A DNA stretch of 64,000 nucleotides from Antrihabitans cavernicola (GCF_008297975.1 NZ_VLNY01000007.1:1-64000), one strand, 5' to 3'; counted from the stretch's first letter, positions 29,691 to 39,644 are shown. Notes: generated by a model from the sequence alone, not told the origin. A program made the numbers and translations.

Positions 29691-30062
29691 TCACCCCGCG
29701 TCCTCTTCCTCCACAACGCGCGCCAACTTCTTCGGCGCTACCAACGTGTACGACGTGCGAACCCACTCGCGCACCTGCTCCCACCGCGCAGCGCTGACAC
29801 GCCCGCTCAGCTGCACTCGTACCCAGCCGTGCCTGCCGAGCCCATAGGCGACGGGCTCGGCATTCGGGTCGGTGGCGATCACGGCCGCGGCCTCGTCCTT
29901 GCTCAGCTTGAACGACAGCGAGGTTGCGTCGTGGTCGCTGAACACGAAGTTCTTGTTCCGGACCCTGAACGTGGGATGGCCGCCCCACTCGATCACGTTC
30001 ACGCGTTGCGCTTCGGGCAACTCGGCGACTATCGCTTCGAGCCGCTTCATGTTCTGCGCCAT
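29691..30062 (-). CDS. MmcQ/YjbR family protein
   Basis: A 123-residue protein of the MmcQ/YjbR double-wing fold: MKRLEAIVAELPEAQRVNVI, GGHPTFRVRNKNFVFSDHD, SFKLSKDEAAAVIATDP and YGLGRHGWVRVQL. Members are small DNA-binding or uncharacterised proteins. ATG 30062 is chosen so that it does not run into the divergent membrane-protein gene; ATG 30050 is also possible. It is convergent with the SRPBCC gene, ending four bases after it. Confidence 0.85.
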   Translation of the reverse strand: MAQNMKRLEAIVAELPEAQRVNVIEWGGHPTFRVRNKNFVFSDHDATSLSFKLSKDEAAAVIATDPNAEPVAYGLGRHGWVRVQLSGRVSAARWEQVREWVRTSYTLVAPKKLARVVEEEDAG

Positions 30063-30114
30063 CGGGCAATCGTGGCACGGCGAGTGTCGCCGTGACCCGA
30101 TACCGTTGGTTACC

Positions 30115-30552
30115 ATGCGCAGCTTCGTCCACCTTCTTCTTTTCGTCTGTGCGATCGGGTTGGCGGTCGGCTCGTTTCTCCCCGTGATCGGTCGGGTCGT
30201 ACCGACGAACGTCGCTCTGGTCGACCTGCGAGACGGCTTCGGACCGGGCTGGGGACTCGATCAGATCGCCGACAGATCAGTGACCTTCTACACATCCATG
30301 AACGTGTTGCTGCTTGGCGCCGCTGTGCTTCTGCTGCTCGCAGGTCTGATCGGCTGGCGGATCGCAGGTTGGCTCGGTGTGGTGCTCGGCTTCGGCACGC
30401 TCGGTGTTTTCGCTTGGCGCCTGAACGCGAATTCGGGCCAGATGATCCGCGACAACTACAGCACTCTGCTTGCCGATCGGTGGGGTCTGAATCTGGTGGG
30501 CGGCGCGCTGGTGATCGCACTGCTCGCGTGTCTGGTTCCGCGCGGCGCGTAG
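30115..30552 (+). CDS. Small multi-pass membrane protein
   Basis: A 145-residue protein with three to four hydrophobic segments: an N-terminal FVHLLLFVCAIGLAVGSF, then VLLLGAAVLLLLAGLIGW, IAGWLGVVLGFGTLGVFAW and a final LVGGALVIALLACLVP. A hydrophilic loop of about 30 residues follows the first helix. No family recognised; similar small membrane proteins are frequent in Rhodococcus. It is divergent from the MmcQ/YjbR gene. Confidence 0.75.
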   Translation: MRSFVHLLLFVCAIGLAVGSFLPVIGRVVPTNVALVDLRDGFGPGWGLDQIADRSVTFYTSMNVLLLGAAVLLLLAGLIGWRIAGWLGVVLGFGTLGVFAWRLNANSGQMIRDNYSTLLADRWGLNLVGGALVIALLACLVPRGA

Positions 30553-30656
30553 GGCACATCGCGGCGACGCAAACTCTCCCGTAACCGTTCCCGCTTCACT
30601 AGGGTCAGCTAATAGGGGGCATTTGCCGAAAAATGCCCACGAGTAGGCGGGTCAGA

Positions 30657-31256
30657 ATGGCGTCCTTCGAAGATCTTTTGTCCCAGATCCCCATCAGCCA
30701 GATCGCACAGCAGCTCGGCGTCGACGAGCAGACCGCGACCACCGCGGTCAAGTCCACGCTCCCCACGTTGCTCGGCGGTCTGCAGGCCAACGCGCAAGAT
30801 CCGGGTGGTGCTGCTTCGCTGACAAATGCACTGAACAACCACGGCACCCTGCTCGATCAGGGCGTCGATGTCAGCAAGATCAACGTCGCCGACGGTCAGA
30901 AGATCGTCAGCAATGTCTTCGGCGGCGCACAGGACCAGGTGGTCAACACCCTCGGAAACGTCGGCGGTGCTGGCGGCAACGCGATCATCGCCAAGCTGCT
31001 TCCGATCCTCGCTCCGATCGTGCTGGCGTACCTGGCGAAGCAATTCGCCGGCAACGCCGCTGCTCCGCAGGCTCAAGCCAGCGGCGGCGGAGGCGGAATC
31101 GGCGACGTCCTCGGCAGCATTCTGGGTGGCGCGGGCGGCGGCCAGCAGGCGGCAGGCGGCGGCCTCGGCAACATCCTCGGCGGCCTGCTCGGTGGCAGCG
31201 GCGGCGGCGCATTGGGCAACGTGCTCGGCGGCCTTCTGGGTGGCGGCAAGAAGTAG
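30657..31256 (+). CDS. DUF937 protein
   Basis: A 199-residue protein. Residues 1-110 carry the DUF937 pattern (MASFEDLLSQIPISQIAQQL, GVDEQTATTAVKSTLPTLLG, GQKIVSNVFGGAQDQVVNTL). The rest has a hydrophobic LPILAPIVLAYLAKQF followed by Gly-rich repeats based on DVLGSILGG and NILGGLLGG. Start ATG at 30657 has AGGCGGG. The family is of unknown function. A strong palindromic terminator follows. Confidence 0.85.
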   Translation: MASFEDLLSQIPISQIAQQLGVDEQTATTAVKSTLPTLLGGLQANAQDPGGAASLTNALNNHGTLLDQGVDVSKINVADGQKIVSNVFGGAQDQVVNTLGNVGGAGGNAIIAKLLPILAPIVLAYLAKQFAGNAAAPQAQASGGGGGIGDVLGSILGGAGGGQQAAGGGLGNILGGLLGGSGGGALGNVLGGLLGGGKK

Positions 31257-31262
31257 TAACGG

Positions 31263-31294
31263 CCACGACGGGGTGCCGCGGCACCCCGTCGTGG
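31263..31294. terminator. Perfect 32-bp palindrome, terminator of the DUF937 gene
   Basis: CCACGACGGGGTGCCG and its exact complement lie back to back five bases after the stop codon. It is a very strong hairpin without a T-run, common for actinobacterial terminators. It also isolates desA from upstream transcription. Confidence 0.75.
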
Positions 31295-31376
31295 ACTGTC
31301 CGACGCACACCTTCGCTACGGTGGATCGGAAGGGCTGCGGCATCACTTTCGGCGCGCCGACGCGTTTCGAATCACA

Positions 31377-31400
31377 CCTACGGTGCCGTAGGCTTGCCTA
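31377..31400. promoter_or_regulatory. Two overlapping inverted repeats upstream of desA
   Basis: CCTACGG-TG-CCGTAGG (31377-31392) overlaps TAGGC-TT-GCCTA (31389-31400). They are 60-80 bases before the desaturase start, a usual place for an operator. Regulators of fatty-acid desaturase genes use such dyads, but the specific factor is not known here. Confidence 0.4.
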
Positions 31401-31458
31401 AACCGGCCACCGTGCCGTGGTGGCGCACAGACATCTGCAATCGATCGAGGGGCAAGCA

Positions 31459-32415
31459 ATGGCGAGGGATCTCACCCAACTCGAACTCCTTACCGAGCTG
31501 TTGCCGGTGGCAGAAGAGAACGTCAACCGGCACATTTCGATGGCCAAGGAATGGCACCCGCACGATTACGTGCCGTGGGACGAAGGCCGTAACTTCGCGG
31601 CGATGGGCGGCGAGGACTGGGATCCCAGCCAGTCCCAGCTGGACGAAGTTGCCAAGGCCGCGATGATCACGAACCTCCTCACCGAGGACAACCTGCCGTC
31701 GTACCACCGCGAAATCGCCGAGAACTTTTCACAAGACGGCGCCTGGGGCACCTGGGTCGGTCGTTGGACCGCCGAGGAAAACCGCCACGGCATCGTGATG
31801 CGCGACTACCTGGTGACCACCCGCGCCGTCGACCCCGTCGCGCTCGAGCAGGCTCGCATGGAGCACATGACCAATGGCTTCGCGTCGCCCGAAACCGAGG
31901 GTGCAGGGCTGCTGTATTCCGTGGCATACGTGACGTTCCAGGAACTCGCGACCCGGGTTTCGCACCGCAACACCGGCAAGGCATGCAACGAGCCGATCGC
32001 CGACCGCATGCTCCAGCGCATCGCCGCCGACGAGAACCTGCACATGATCTTCTACCGCAATCTGTGCGGTTCGGCTCTCGACATCTCGCCTGACCAGACC
32101 ATCGAAGCGATCGACATGATCGTCCAGAACTTCCAGATGCCCGGCGCAGGCATGCCCAACTTCCGCCGCAACGGTGTGTTGATGGCCAAGCACGGCATCT
32201 ACGACCTTCGCCAGCACCTCGAAGAGGTGATCATGCCCGTCCTGCGCAAGTGGAACATCTTCGAGCGCACGGACTTCACCGCCAAGGGCGAGAACACCCG
32301 CGAGAGCCTCGCAGGCTTCCTCGAGAAGCTCGAGAAGGATGTTCTCAAGTTCGAGGAACAGCGCGATCGCATGTTGGCCCGCGAGGCAAAGAAACGGGAA
32401 ATGCAAGCTAGCTAG
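31459..32415 (+). CDS. desA: Acyl-[acyl-carrier protein] desaturase (DesA type)
   Basis: A 318-residue soluble diiron desaturase. Metal-binding motifs are EENRHG (around residues 106-111) and DENLH, plus LTEDNLPSYH for the first Glu/His pair. The enzyme inserts double bonds into acyl-ACP chains used for membrane and mycolic acids; the mycobacterial orthologue DesA1 (Rv0824c) lies in the same neighbourhood. ATG 31459 has GAGGGGCAAG upstream. A terminator follows at 32466. Confidence 0.93.
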   Translation: MARDLTQLELLTELLPVAEENVNRHISMAKEWHPHDYVPWDEGRNFAAMGGEDWDPSQSQLDEVAKAAMITNLLTEDNLPSYHREIAENFSQDGAWGTWVGRWTAEENRHGIVMRDYLVTTRAVDPVALEQARMEHMTNGFASPETEGAGLLYSVAYVTFQELATRVSHRNTGKACNEPIADRMLQRIAADENLHMIFYRNLCGSALDISPDQTIEAIDMIVQNFQMPGAGMPNFRRNGVLMAKHGIYDLRQHLEEVIMPVLRKWNIFERTDFTAKGENTRESLAGFLEKLEKDVLKFEEQRDRMLAREAKKREMQAS

Positions 32416-32465
32416 TCCGCCGCTGGGCCTCCTCTCAGCGACTTCAGCGCACTGGTTGTGGTGCG

Positions 32466-32491
32466 CCGCCGGTCCCGTTGCGGGCCGGCGG
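32466..32491 (+). terminator. Intrinsic terminator after desA
   Basis: CCGCCGGTCCCG, a short loop and CGGGCCGGCGG are followed by TTCTGTTTTT. The T-run makes this a classic intrinsic terminator. It lies 50 bases past the desA stop. Confidence 0.8.
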
Positions 32492-32571
32492 TTCTGTTTT
32501 TCCTGCCCTTTGGGCGTACCCCTGGAGTTACCCATGTTCTTCATTGATCAGTTGTCCCGGATACTGAATTG

Positions 32572-33714
32572 ATGAGTGCGCTTCGAATCGGTTCCTTGGA
32601 ACTCGCGAGTCCGGTCGTTCTTGCCCCGATGGCGGGGATCACGAACGTCGCCTTCCGGACCTTGTGCCGCGAGCTCGAGATGGAGCGGGCAGGCAGCGTT
32701 TCCGGCCTCTACGTCTGCGAAATGGTCACCGCCCGCGCGCTCGTGGAGCGCCAGCCTGCCACGCTGCACATGACGACCTTCGGGCCCACCGAGACGCCGC
32801 GATCGCTGCAGCTCTACACGGTCGACCCGCAGACCACCTACGACGCGGCCAAGATGATCGTCGACGACAACATGGCGGACCACATCGACATGAACTTCGG
32901 CTGCCCGGTCCCCAAGGTCACCCGCAAGGGCGGCGGTGCAGCGCTGCCGTACAAACGGACGCTATTCGGCAGAATCGTCGCGGCCGCTGTGAAGGCCACC
33001 GAGGGCACCGACATTCCGGTGACCGTGAAGTTCCGCGTCGGCATCGACGAGGAGCACCACACCCACCTCGATGCCGGTCGGATCGCCGCAGCAGAAGGCG
33101 CAGCCGCCGTCGCACTACACGCTCGCACCGCCGCACAGCGCTACTCGGGAACGGCGGATTGGTCACAGATCAGCAGGCTCAAGGACTACGTCACAGACGT
33201 GCCTGTGCTGGGCAACGGTGACATCTTCGCCGCTCAGGACGCCGTCCGAATGATGGCGGAAACCGGATGCGACGGCGTGGTGGTCGGCCGCGGATGTCTG
33301 GGTAGGCCATGGATGTTCGCCGAGTTGAGCGCCGCCTTGAGCGGCACGCCGGAACCGGTGCCCCCGACGCTCGGCGAGGTCGCGACGATCATGCGCAGGC
33401 ACGCGGAGTTGCTCGCCGCGCACCACGGTGAAGACAAGGGCCTGCGCGAGCTGCGCAAACATATCTCCTGGTACCTGCGAGGATTCCCGGCCGGACCGGA
33501 GTTGCGTGTCGCACTCGCGCTGGTGTCGTCGCTGACCGAACTCGACGGTTTGCTCGATCAGCTCGACCCCACCGTCGCCTTCCCCAAGGACGCCGAAGGC
33601 CCACGCGGACGCCAGGGCTCGCCCGGCGCCGTTGCCCTTCCGGAGGGGTGGCTCGACGATCCCGAGGACGTGCTGGTGCCTGCCGGCGCAGACCTCATGC
33701 ACAGCGGCGGCTGA
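32572..33714 (+). CDS. dusB: tRNA-dihydrouridine synthase, DusB type
   Basis: A 380-residue flavoenzyme. VVLAPMAGITNVAFR binds FMN, IDMNFGCPVPKVTRKGGGAA contains the catalytic Cys and a GGGAAL-like motif, and VLGNGDIF and VVVGRGCLGRPW complete the barrel. It reduces uridine in the D-loop of tRNAs. It is the Rv0823c orthologue by context, just after desA. ATG 32572 follows TTG directly; ATG is preferred. Confidence 0.93.
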   Translation: MSALRIGSLELASPVVLAPMAGITNVAFRTLCRELEMERAGSVSGLYVCEMVTARALVERQPATLHMTTFGPTETPRSLQLYTVDPQTTYDAAKMIVDDNMADHIDMNFGCPVPKVTRKGGGAALPYKRTLFGRIVAAAVKATEGTDIPVTVKFRVGIDEEHHTHLDAGRIAAAEGAAAVALHARTAAQRYSGTADWSQISRLKDYVTDVPVLGNGDIFAAQDAVRMMAETGCDGVVVGRGCLGRPWMFAELSAALSGTPEPVPPTLGEVATIMRRHAELLAAHHGEDKGLRELRKHISWYLRGFPAGPELRVALALVSSLTELDGLLDQLDPTVAFPKDAEGPRGRQGSPGAVALPEGWLDDPEDVLVPAGADLMHSGG

Positions 33715-33870
33715 GCAACATCGGGGCTATTGCCGGGCCCGATCGGACCGCACGGTTCCTTTGTGGACCGAGGTGGCTGGATCGTTATCATTGCTCGAGT
33801 CGTCGCAATGCCGGTGGCGGTTTCCATACCAGTGGCGGTTCGACTAGTTGCGAGAGGCAAGGTTCGTTAG

Positions 33871-36003
33871 GTGGGTGACGACGAAACTCCAGGCTCGCAG
33901 CCGCCTGGAAGTCGCGCACACTGGGAACGCTATTTTTCCGATCCGAGTGAACTCCCCGGCGCCGATCCCGAGCCCACGCTGAAGGACAAGATCGCGTCCA
34001 AGCTTCCCTTCGGAAAGAACGCGCCGAAGAAGTCGGAACCCAAGAATCCTGTCCGGTCGCGCCAGGCGCCCAAGCCACGCGCACCGCGTGCGCCGCAGGC
34101 AGGCAAGTCGGACTCCGATTCGGTTTCGGTTTCCGATCTGGTGAACAAGGTCGGCGGCGAAGCCGAAACGGATCAGTTTCCCAAGATCACCGATCGCACC
34201 GAGCCGCCCACCCGGCAACGCCCGACGACGCCACCCCAGGTCAGGCGACCCAATCCCCCGGTGCCGACTCCACGAGCGGCACCGAAACCGCCTACACCCA
34301 AACGGATCCCGCCAAAGCCGCTGCCGCCCAAACCAGTCCCACCGCAGGCCGCGCCGCCGCAGAACAGAGCTCAACCACCCGCACCCGAGGTGCCCGCCAC
34401 CCCGTTGGCGGAGCGACTCGCCGAAACCCCGCCCGCTCCCGCGAAACCAGAGGTCATCGCGGCGCCACAGCTGACGCGCCTGGCATTGAGCAAGGTGCGG
34501 CGCAAGCGTCGGATGCGGATCGTCGGCCGCACGACCATTGCGATGTTCGCAGTGGTCGCACTGTTCCTCACCGGCTTGGTCTGGGGCTACCTCCGCTCGA
34601 CGGACAACGGCTTTGCGCAGGTCGCGGCGTTGGACGAGAACTCGACCGACGTCGTCGATCCCGGCGGTCAGACCGGCGACGAGACGTATTTGATCGTCGG
34701 CACCGACAGTCGCGCGGGCAAGAACAGTTCGGTGGGAGCAGGAACGGTCGACGACGCTGAGGGCAGCCGATCCGACACCGTGATGCTGGTGAACATTCCC
34801 GCCAATCGCAAGCGCGTCGTGGCCGTATCCTTCCCCCGCGATCTCGACGTCACCCGCCCGGTCTGCAAGGGCTGGGACAACGATGCAGGCAAATACACCG
34901 ACGAGACCTACCCGGCCGCGGAGGGCGACAAGCTCAACGCCACGTATGCGCTCGGCGGGCCCAAGTGCCTGGTCAAGGTGATTCAGAAGATGTCGGGCCT
35001 GAAGATCGGCCACTTCGTCGGCATGGACTTCTCCGGGTTCGAGTCCATGGTCAACGAGGTAGGTGGCGTCGAGGTGTGCAGCTCGACGCCCCTGACCGAC
35101 GGCGAGCTGGGACCGATTCTGACCAAAGCCGGCAAACAGACCGTCGACGGCAAGACGGCATTGAACTACGTGCGCGCGCGCACCATCGAATCCGAGGGCA
35201 ACGGCGACTACGGCCGGATCAAGCGGCAACAGCGCTTCTTGTCGTCGCTGCTGCGATCGGCGCTGTCGAACAAGGTGTTGCTCGATCCGGGCAAGCTGAA
35301 CGGTTTCATCAACGCCTTCACCCGCGACGTGTTCGTACAGAACGTCGCGACGAAAGATCTTGTGATGCTTGGCCGTTCGCTGCAGAACGTGGACGCCGGC
35401 GCCGTCACGTTCCTCACCGTCCCGACGGCGGGCACCACGGACTACGGCAACGAGATTCCGCGGACCGACGACATCACGGCCATCTTCAAAGCCATCATCA
35501 ACGACGATCCGCTGCCGGGCGAGGAAGGCAAGGACAAGCCGAAGCCGTCGTCGACGACGCCGTTGCCACCACCGCCGAACCAACCGGTGCAGACGGCCGT
35601 CGACCCGAGTTCGATCAGCCTGCAGGTCTCCAACGGATCGGGTGCGTCGGGCATGGCGGCCACCGCGGCCGACAATTTCGGCAGCCTCGGCTTCTCGATC
35701 TACAGCGTCGGCAACTACAGCGGCACCAGCACCGCAACGATCGTGCGCTACTCCACGGGCAACGAGGCACAGGCCGAGACCGTCGCCTCCACCATCCCCG
35801 GCGCCACGCTGCAGGAATCGGACGATTTGGGCAACATCGTCGAAGTTGTCGTCGGCTCCGATTTCTCCGGGAAGGTGAAGGATCCGACTCCGGCAGGCTC
35901 ACCGCTGGCACCGGTGGCCACCCAACCGTCGTCGACCAACGGGGCACCGTCGCTTCCGGTGGACCTCAGCGTGACCAACGCCGCCGACGATTCCTGCTCC
36001 TGA
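33871..36003 (+). CDS. LytR-CpsA-Psr family cell-wall ligase
   Basis: A 710-residue protein. Residues 1-205 are a Pro-rich, basic cytoplasmic region; a membrane helix lies near 218-240 (IAMFAVVALFLTGLVWGYL); the LCP catalytic domain spans about 265-470 with TYLIVGTDSRAG, RSDTVMLVNI, SFPRDLDV and the Arg-rich YVRARTIES; a LytR_C domain lies near 580-665 (SLQVSNGSGASGMAATAA). LCP enzymes attach arabinogalactan or teichoic-type polymers to peptidoglycan. The long Pro-rich N-terminus is typical of mycolata. GTG start at 33871. Confidence 0.93.
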   Translation: MGDDETPGSQPPGSRAHWERYFSDPSELPGADPEPTLKDKIASKLPFGKNAPKKSEPKNPVRSRQAPKPRAPRAPQAGKSDSDSVSVSDLVNKVGGEAETDQFPKITDRTEPPTRQRPTTPPQVRRPNPPVPTPRAAPKPPTPKRIPPKPLPPKPVPPQAAPPQNRAQPPAPEVPATPLAERLAETPPAPAKPEVIAAPQLTRLALSKVRRKRRMRIVGRTTIAMFAVVALFLTGLVWGYLRSTDNGFAQVAALDENSTDVVDPGGQTGDETYLIVGTDSRAGKNSSVGAGTVDDAEGSRSDTVMLVNIPANRKRVVAVSFPRDLDVTRPVCKGWDNDAGKYTDETYPAAEGDKLNATYALGGPKCLVKVIQKMSGLKIGHFVGMDFSGFESMVNEVGGVEVCSSTPLTDGELGPILTKAGKQTVDGKTALNYVRARTIESEGNGDYGRIKRQQRFLSSLLRSALSNKVLLDPGKLNGFINAFTRDVFVQNVATKDLVMLGRSLQNVDAGAVTFLTVPTAGTTDYGNEIPRTDDITAIFKAIINDDPLPGEEGKDKPKPSSTTPLPPPPNQPVQTAVDPSSISLQVSNGSGASGMAATAADNFGSLGFSIYSVGNYSGTSTATIVRYSTGNEAQAETVASTIPGATLQESDDLGNIVEVVVGSDFSGKVKDPTPAGSPLAPVATQPSSTNGAPSLPVDLSVTNAADDSCS

Positions 36004-36036
36004 ACTGCACAAACAGTTGTGGGAAGGTGACGGCCC

Positions 36037-36058
36037 ATTCACCTCACGTTTACCGCCT
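36037..36058 (+). promoter_or_regulatory. Candidate PHO box upstream of phoU
   Basis: Two adjacent 11-base units, ATTCACCTCAC and GTTTACCGCCT, give the TTCACC/TTTACC direct repeat with an 11-base period. This matches PhoP/RegX3-type boxes of actinobacteria. It lies about 45-60 bases before phoU. Confidence 0.5.
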
Positions 36059-36099
36059 GATCGTGACGCGGACCATACGGCACAGTAGGCTTGGTTATT

Positions 36100-36774
36100 A
36101 TGCGCGCCGCTTACAACGAACAAATGACCGATCTTGCGAAGCTCCTCGGCGAAATGGCCGGACTCGCGGGCTCGGCTATGGAACGAGCCACCCAGTCGCT
36201 CCTCCAGGCAGATCTCACCCTCGCCGAACAGGTGATCACCGAATACGACCGGATCGCCGAACTCAGCCAGCTCGCCGAGGAACGCGCGTTCGCGCTCCTC
36301 GCGCTGCAGGCACCCGTCGCCGGTGACCTGCGATCGGTGGTGAGCGGAATCCAGATCGTCGCCGATGTGGATCGGATGGGCGCGCTGGCGCTGCACGTCG
36401 CGAAGATCGCACGCCGTCGCCACCCGAACCACGTCCTGCCTGAAGAGGTCAACGGCTACTTCGCCGAGATGGGTCGGATCGCGGTCCAGCTGGGCGCTTC
36501 CGCCAAAGAGGTCCTCGAGACCCGCGATCCCGAGCGTGCCGCCCGCCTCAGGGAAGAGGACGAGGCGATGGACGACCTGCACCGTCACCTGTTCACGGTG
36601 CTGATGGATCGCGACTGGAAGCACGGCGTTGCCGCCGCCGTCGACGTGACGTTGCTCGGCCGGTTCTACGAGCGGTTCGCCGACCACGCCGTCGAGGTCG
36701 GTCGTCGCGTGATCTTCCTGGTCACCGGCAAGATGCCGACCGATGCCGACGCGCCCTTGCATTCGGCGCAGTAG
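36100..36774 (+). CDS. phoU: Phosphate signalling regulator PhoU
   Basis: A 224-residue protein of two three-helix PhoU bundles: [60 protein letters not shown] and the C-terminal [20 protein letters not shown] with the E/D-x3-D metal motif. It passes phosphate status from the Pst transporter to the SenX3/PhoR-type kinase. It faces the pst operon and shares a bidirectional terminator with it. Corresponds to phoY2 (Rv0821c) in M. tuberculosis order. Confidence 0.95.
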   Translation: MRAAYNEQMTDLAKLLGEMAGLAGSAMERATQSLLQADLTLAEQVITEYDRIAELSQLAEERAFALLALQAPVAGDLRSVVSGIQIVADVDRMGALALHVAKIARRRHPNHVLPEEVNGYFAEMGRIAVQLGASAKEVLETRDPERAARLREEDEAMDDLHRHLFTVLMDRDWKHGVAAAVDVTLLGRFYERFADHAVEVGRRVIFLVTGKMPTDADAPLHSAQ

Positions 36775-36787
36775 GTCGGGAAACCAA

Positions 36788-36827
36788 AAAAGCCGCCGCC
36801 CGCTGATATCAGCGGGCGGCGGCTTTT
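36788..36827. terminator. Bidirectional terminator between phoU and pstB
   Basis: A perfect 40-bp palindrome: AAAAGCCGCCGCCCGCTGAT followed by its exact complement. Each strand ends in TTTT, so it serves both convergent genes. Confidence 0.92.
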
Positions 36828-36839
36828 CCAATCGACTGT

Positions 36840-37616
36840 TTAGCCGAAGCGGCCGGAGATGTAGTCTTCCGTCGCCTTCTGCGTGGGGTTGGAGAAGATC
36901 TTCTCGGTGTCGTCGATCTCGACCAGCTTGCCCGGCTTACCGGTGGCTTCGAGGTTGAAGAACGCGGTCTGGTCGCTGACGCGGGCGGCCTGCTGCATGT
37001 TGTGCGTGACGATCACGATGGTGAAGTCCTTCTTCAACTCCGTGATCAGGTCTTCGATCGCCAGCGTGGAGATCGGGTCGAGGGCCGAGCACGGCTCGTC
37101 CATCAGCAGCACGTCAGGCGAAACCGCAATTGCGCGGGCGATGCACAGACGCTGCTGCTGACCACCGGAGAGGCCACCACCCGGCTTGTCCAGGCGATCC
37201 TTGACCTCGTTCCACAGGTTGGCACCGCGCAGCGAGCGCTCGGCGACCTCGTCGAGTTCCTTCTTGCCGCGCACGCCCTGCAGCTTGAGGCCCGCAACCA
37301 CGTTGTCGCGAATCGACATGGTGGGGAACGGGTTCGGACGCTGGAAGACCATGCCGATGGTGCGGCGCACACCCACCGGATCCACCTGCGAGCCGTAGAT
37401 GTCTTCACCGTCGAGCAGGATCGCGCCTTCGACGCGGGCGCCCGGGGTGACCTCGTGCATACGGTTCAGCGAACGCAACACCGTGGACTTGCCGCAACCC
37501 GAGGGCCCGATGAACGCGGTGACGTTGCGAGGCGGCACAGCGAGGCCGACGTCTGCCACGGCGTGGAACTTGCCGTAGTAGATATTGACGTCCTTGAGAT
37601 CCAGACGCTTGGCCAT
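36840..37616 (-). CDS. pstB: Phosphate ABC transporter ATPase PstB
   Basis: A 258-residue ATPase. Walker [10 protein letters not shown], signature LSGGQQQR, Walker [13 protein letters not shown] and the H-loop [10 protein letters not shown] are present; RPNPFPTMS is typical of PstB. It powers high-affinity phosphate uptake with PstC and PstA. Last gene of the pstSCAB operon. ATG 37616 is 37 bases after pstA. Confidence 0.97.
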   Translation of the reverse strand: MAKRLDLKDVNIYYGKFHAVADVGLAVPPRNVTAFIGPSGCGKSTVLRSLNRMHEVTPGARVEGAILLDGEDIYGSQVDPVGVRRTIGMVFQRPNPFPTMSIRDNVVAGLKLQGVRGKKELDEVAERSLRGANLWNEVKDRLDKPGGGLSGGQQQRLCIARAIAVSPDVLLMDEPCSALDPISTLAIEDLITELKKDFTIVIVTHNMQQAARVSDQTAFFNLEATGKPGKLVEIDDTEKIFSNPTQKATEDYISGRFG

Positions 37617-37653
37617 CAGTACTCCCTGCTCGTTATGTAGGTCATGTGGTTGG

Positions 37654-38565
37654 TCACCGGGTATTCACCGACGAGAATCGGCCGACGAGTTTCGCGAAGA
37701 TGTTCAGAATCGCGATCAACAGGATCAGCGTGAGCGCTGCACCCCAGATTCGGTTCACGCCGGCATCGGTCGGGTTGTTCATCTCCGCGACCATGACGCC
37801 GGGCAGCGAGCCCATCTCGCCCTTGAACATGTCGAAGTTGATGAACGGCGCGTAGCCGACCAGGATCAGCAGCGGCGCAGTCTCACCCATCACGCGGGCG
37901 AGGGCGAGCATGACGCCGGTGATGATTCCGGACAGCGCGGTTGGAATCACGATGCGCGCGATGGTCTTCCACTTCGGAACACCCAACGCGTAGGACGCCT
38001 CGCGCAGATCCTGCGACACGATCTTCAGCATTTCCTCGGTGCTACGCACGACCACGGGAACCATCAGCAACACCAAGGCAAGCGATACGGCGAATGCCGA
38101 CTTGGTCATTCCGAACGTCACGACCCACAGCGCATAGATGAACAGGGCCGCCACGATCGACGGAACACCGCTGAGGATGTCGACCATGAACGTGGTGAGC
38201 TTGCCGAGCCGGCTGTTGCCCGCGTACTCCACCAGGTAGATCGCGACGAAGATGCCGAGTGGGATCGAGAAGACAGCGCAGACCAGGCCTTGGATCAGTG
38301 TGCCGATGAGGCCGTGGTAGACACCACCGCCGGGCGAGGCCGGGAGAAGCCCACTGAGCGAGTTGGTGAACCAGGTCTGGCTGGTGACGGCGGGAAGGCC
38401 CTTGGCGATCACGGTCCACAGCACCCATACCAGCGGCACCAGTGCGATGAGCACGGACAGTGTCACTAGGACGGTCGCGGTGAGATCGGTGACACGACGT
38501 CGCGTGCCGACGCCTTGGAAGGTCTTGCGCTTGACGGGCTTGTCCAGCGTGGTGGTTGTCATCAA
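37654..38565 (-). CDS. pstA: Phosphate ABC transporter permease PstA
   Basis: A 303-residue permease with six membrane helices ([40 protein letters not shown], and others). The EAA loop is visible as [20 protein letters not shown]. It forms the channel with PstC. Its start overlaps the pstC stop by four bases. Confidence 0.96.
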   Translation of the reverse strand: MMTTTTLDKPVKRKTFQGVGTRRRVTDLTATVLVTLSVLIALVPLVWVLWTVIAKGLPAVTSQTWFTNSLSGLLPASPGGGVYHGLIGTLIQGLVCAVFSIPLGIFVAIYLVEYAGNSRLGKLTTFMVDILSGVPSIVAALFIYALWVVTFGMTKSAFAVSLALVLLMVPVVVRSTEEMLKIVSQDLREASYALGVPKWKTIARIVIPTALSGIITGVMLALARVMGETAPLLILVGYAPFINFDMFKGEMGSLPGVMVAEMNNPTDAGVNRIWGAALTLILLIAILNIFAKLVGRFSSVNTR

Positions 38566-39644
38566 TGCTTCTTCCCTGCAACGGCGGCACGCGCGGTGGC
38601 GTTGACGACGAACGTGAGGACGAACAGCACGAGGCCGACGGCAATGTAGGCGCCGGCCTGCGTCGAGTTGTTGAACTCCGCGTATCCGAGCGCAATCTTC
38701 GACGCGATCGTGGCTCCGCCGTCGAACAGCGAGCCGCTGAACGACTGTGCCGTGGTGCGCAGGATCAGATACAGCGCCATGGTTTCACCCAGCGCGCGGC
38801 CCAGGCCAAGCATGGAACCACTGATGTAGCCGGACTTTCCGAACGGGATGACGGTGGTCTTGACCACCTCCCAGCGGGTTGCACCGAGGGCGAGAGCGGC
38901 CTCGATGTGTGCGGTGGGCGTCTGCGTGAAGACCTCGCGGGTCACTGCGGTGATCACCGGCAGGATCATCACGGCAAGAACGATGCCCGCGGTGAAGATG
39001 GTGCCGCCACCTGCGACCGAACCCGATCCGGTCTTGACCAGGAAAATCCAGGACAGGTGGTCGTTGAGCCACACCGCGACGGGGCGGATCACAGGCGCGA
39101 AGACCAGCAGACCCCACAGGCCGTAGACGATCGACGGCACTGCGGCCAGCAGATCGATCACGTACGCGAGCGGCTTCTTGAGCTGCTTCGGCGAGTATTC
39201 GGTGAGGAAGATGGCGATGCCCAGCGCGATGGGCATCGCGAGGAGCAGGGCGAAGAACGAGACCAACATGGTGACCAGGAACAAGTCCCGAACACCGAAC
39301 AGCATGGCGTTGATGTTCTCGGTTTTCCAGACGTTGCTCGTCAGGAAGTTCACTTCGTTGCGACTGAGCGCCGGAATTGCGCGCCAGATCAGAAAGACAC
39401 CGATCGCACCGATCAGGACGGTGACGAAGATCGCCGAACCCGATGCGAGTGAACTGAAGATTCGATCGCCCGGCCGTGTGGCCTTACCGGTGATCGAGCT
39501 TGCCGATGAATTGATCGGGGCCTCCGGTAGTTCTGGTGAAACTGATGGTTCGGGTGAATCTGCGCCGAGGGGACCGCCCCCTCCAGCCCTGCCGCCGGCA
39601 GGACTGGAGGACGACGGCTTCGATTGGGTAGGCGCCTCACTCAT
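38562..39644 (-). CDS. pstC: Phosphate ABC transporter permease PstC
   Basis: A 360-residue permease. A Ser/Pro/Gly-rich N-terminal region of about 60 residues precedes six helices (FVTVLIGAIGVFLIWRAIPA, FLVTMLVSFFALLLAMPIAL, others). The EAA loop is EAALALGATRWEVVKTTVIP. The end has LVLFVLTFVVNATARAAV. Second gene of the operon, between pstS and pstA. Confidence 0.96.
   Translation of the reverse strand: MSEAPTQSKPSSSSPAGGRAGGGGPLGADSPEPSVSPELPEAPINSSASSITGKATRPGDRIFSSLASGSAIFVTVLIGAIGVFLIWRAIPALSRNEVNFLTSNVWKTENINAMLFGVRDLFLVTMLVSFFALLLAMPIALGIAIFLTEYSPKQLKKPLAYVIDLLAAVPSIVYGLWGLLVFAPVIRPVAVWLNDHLSWIFLVKTGSGSVAGGGTIFTAGIVLAVMILPVITAVTREVFTQTPTAHIEAALALGATRWEVVKTTVIPFGKSGYISGSMLGLGRALGETMALYLILRTTAQSFSGSLFDGGATIASKIALGYAEFNNSTQAGAYIAVGLVLFVLTFVVNATARAAVAGKKH

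Noticed and set aside
33844-35583. 579-codon minus-strand frame opposite the LCP gene
   Set aside because: Shadow of the LCP gene; composition is Arg/Gly/Leu typical of antisense high-GC reading.
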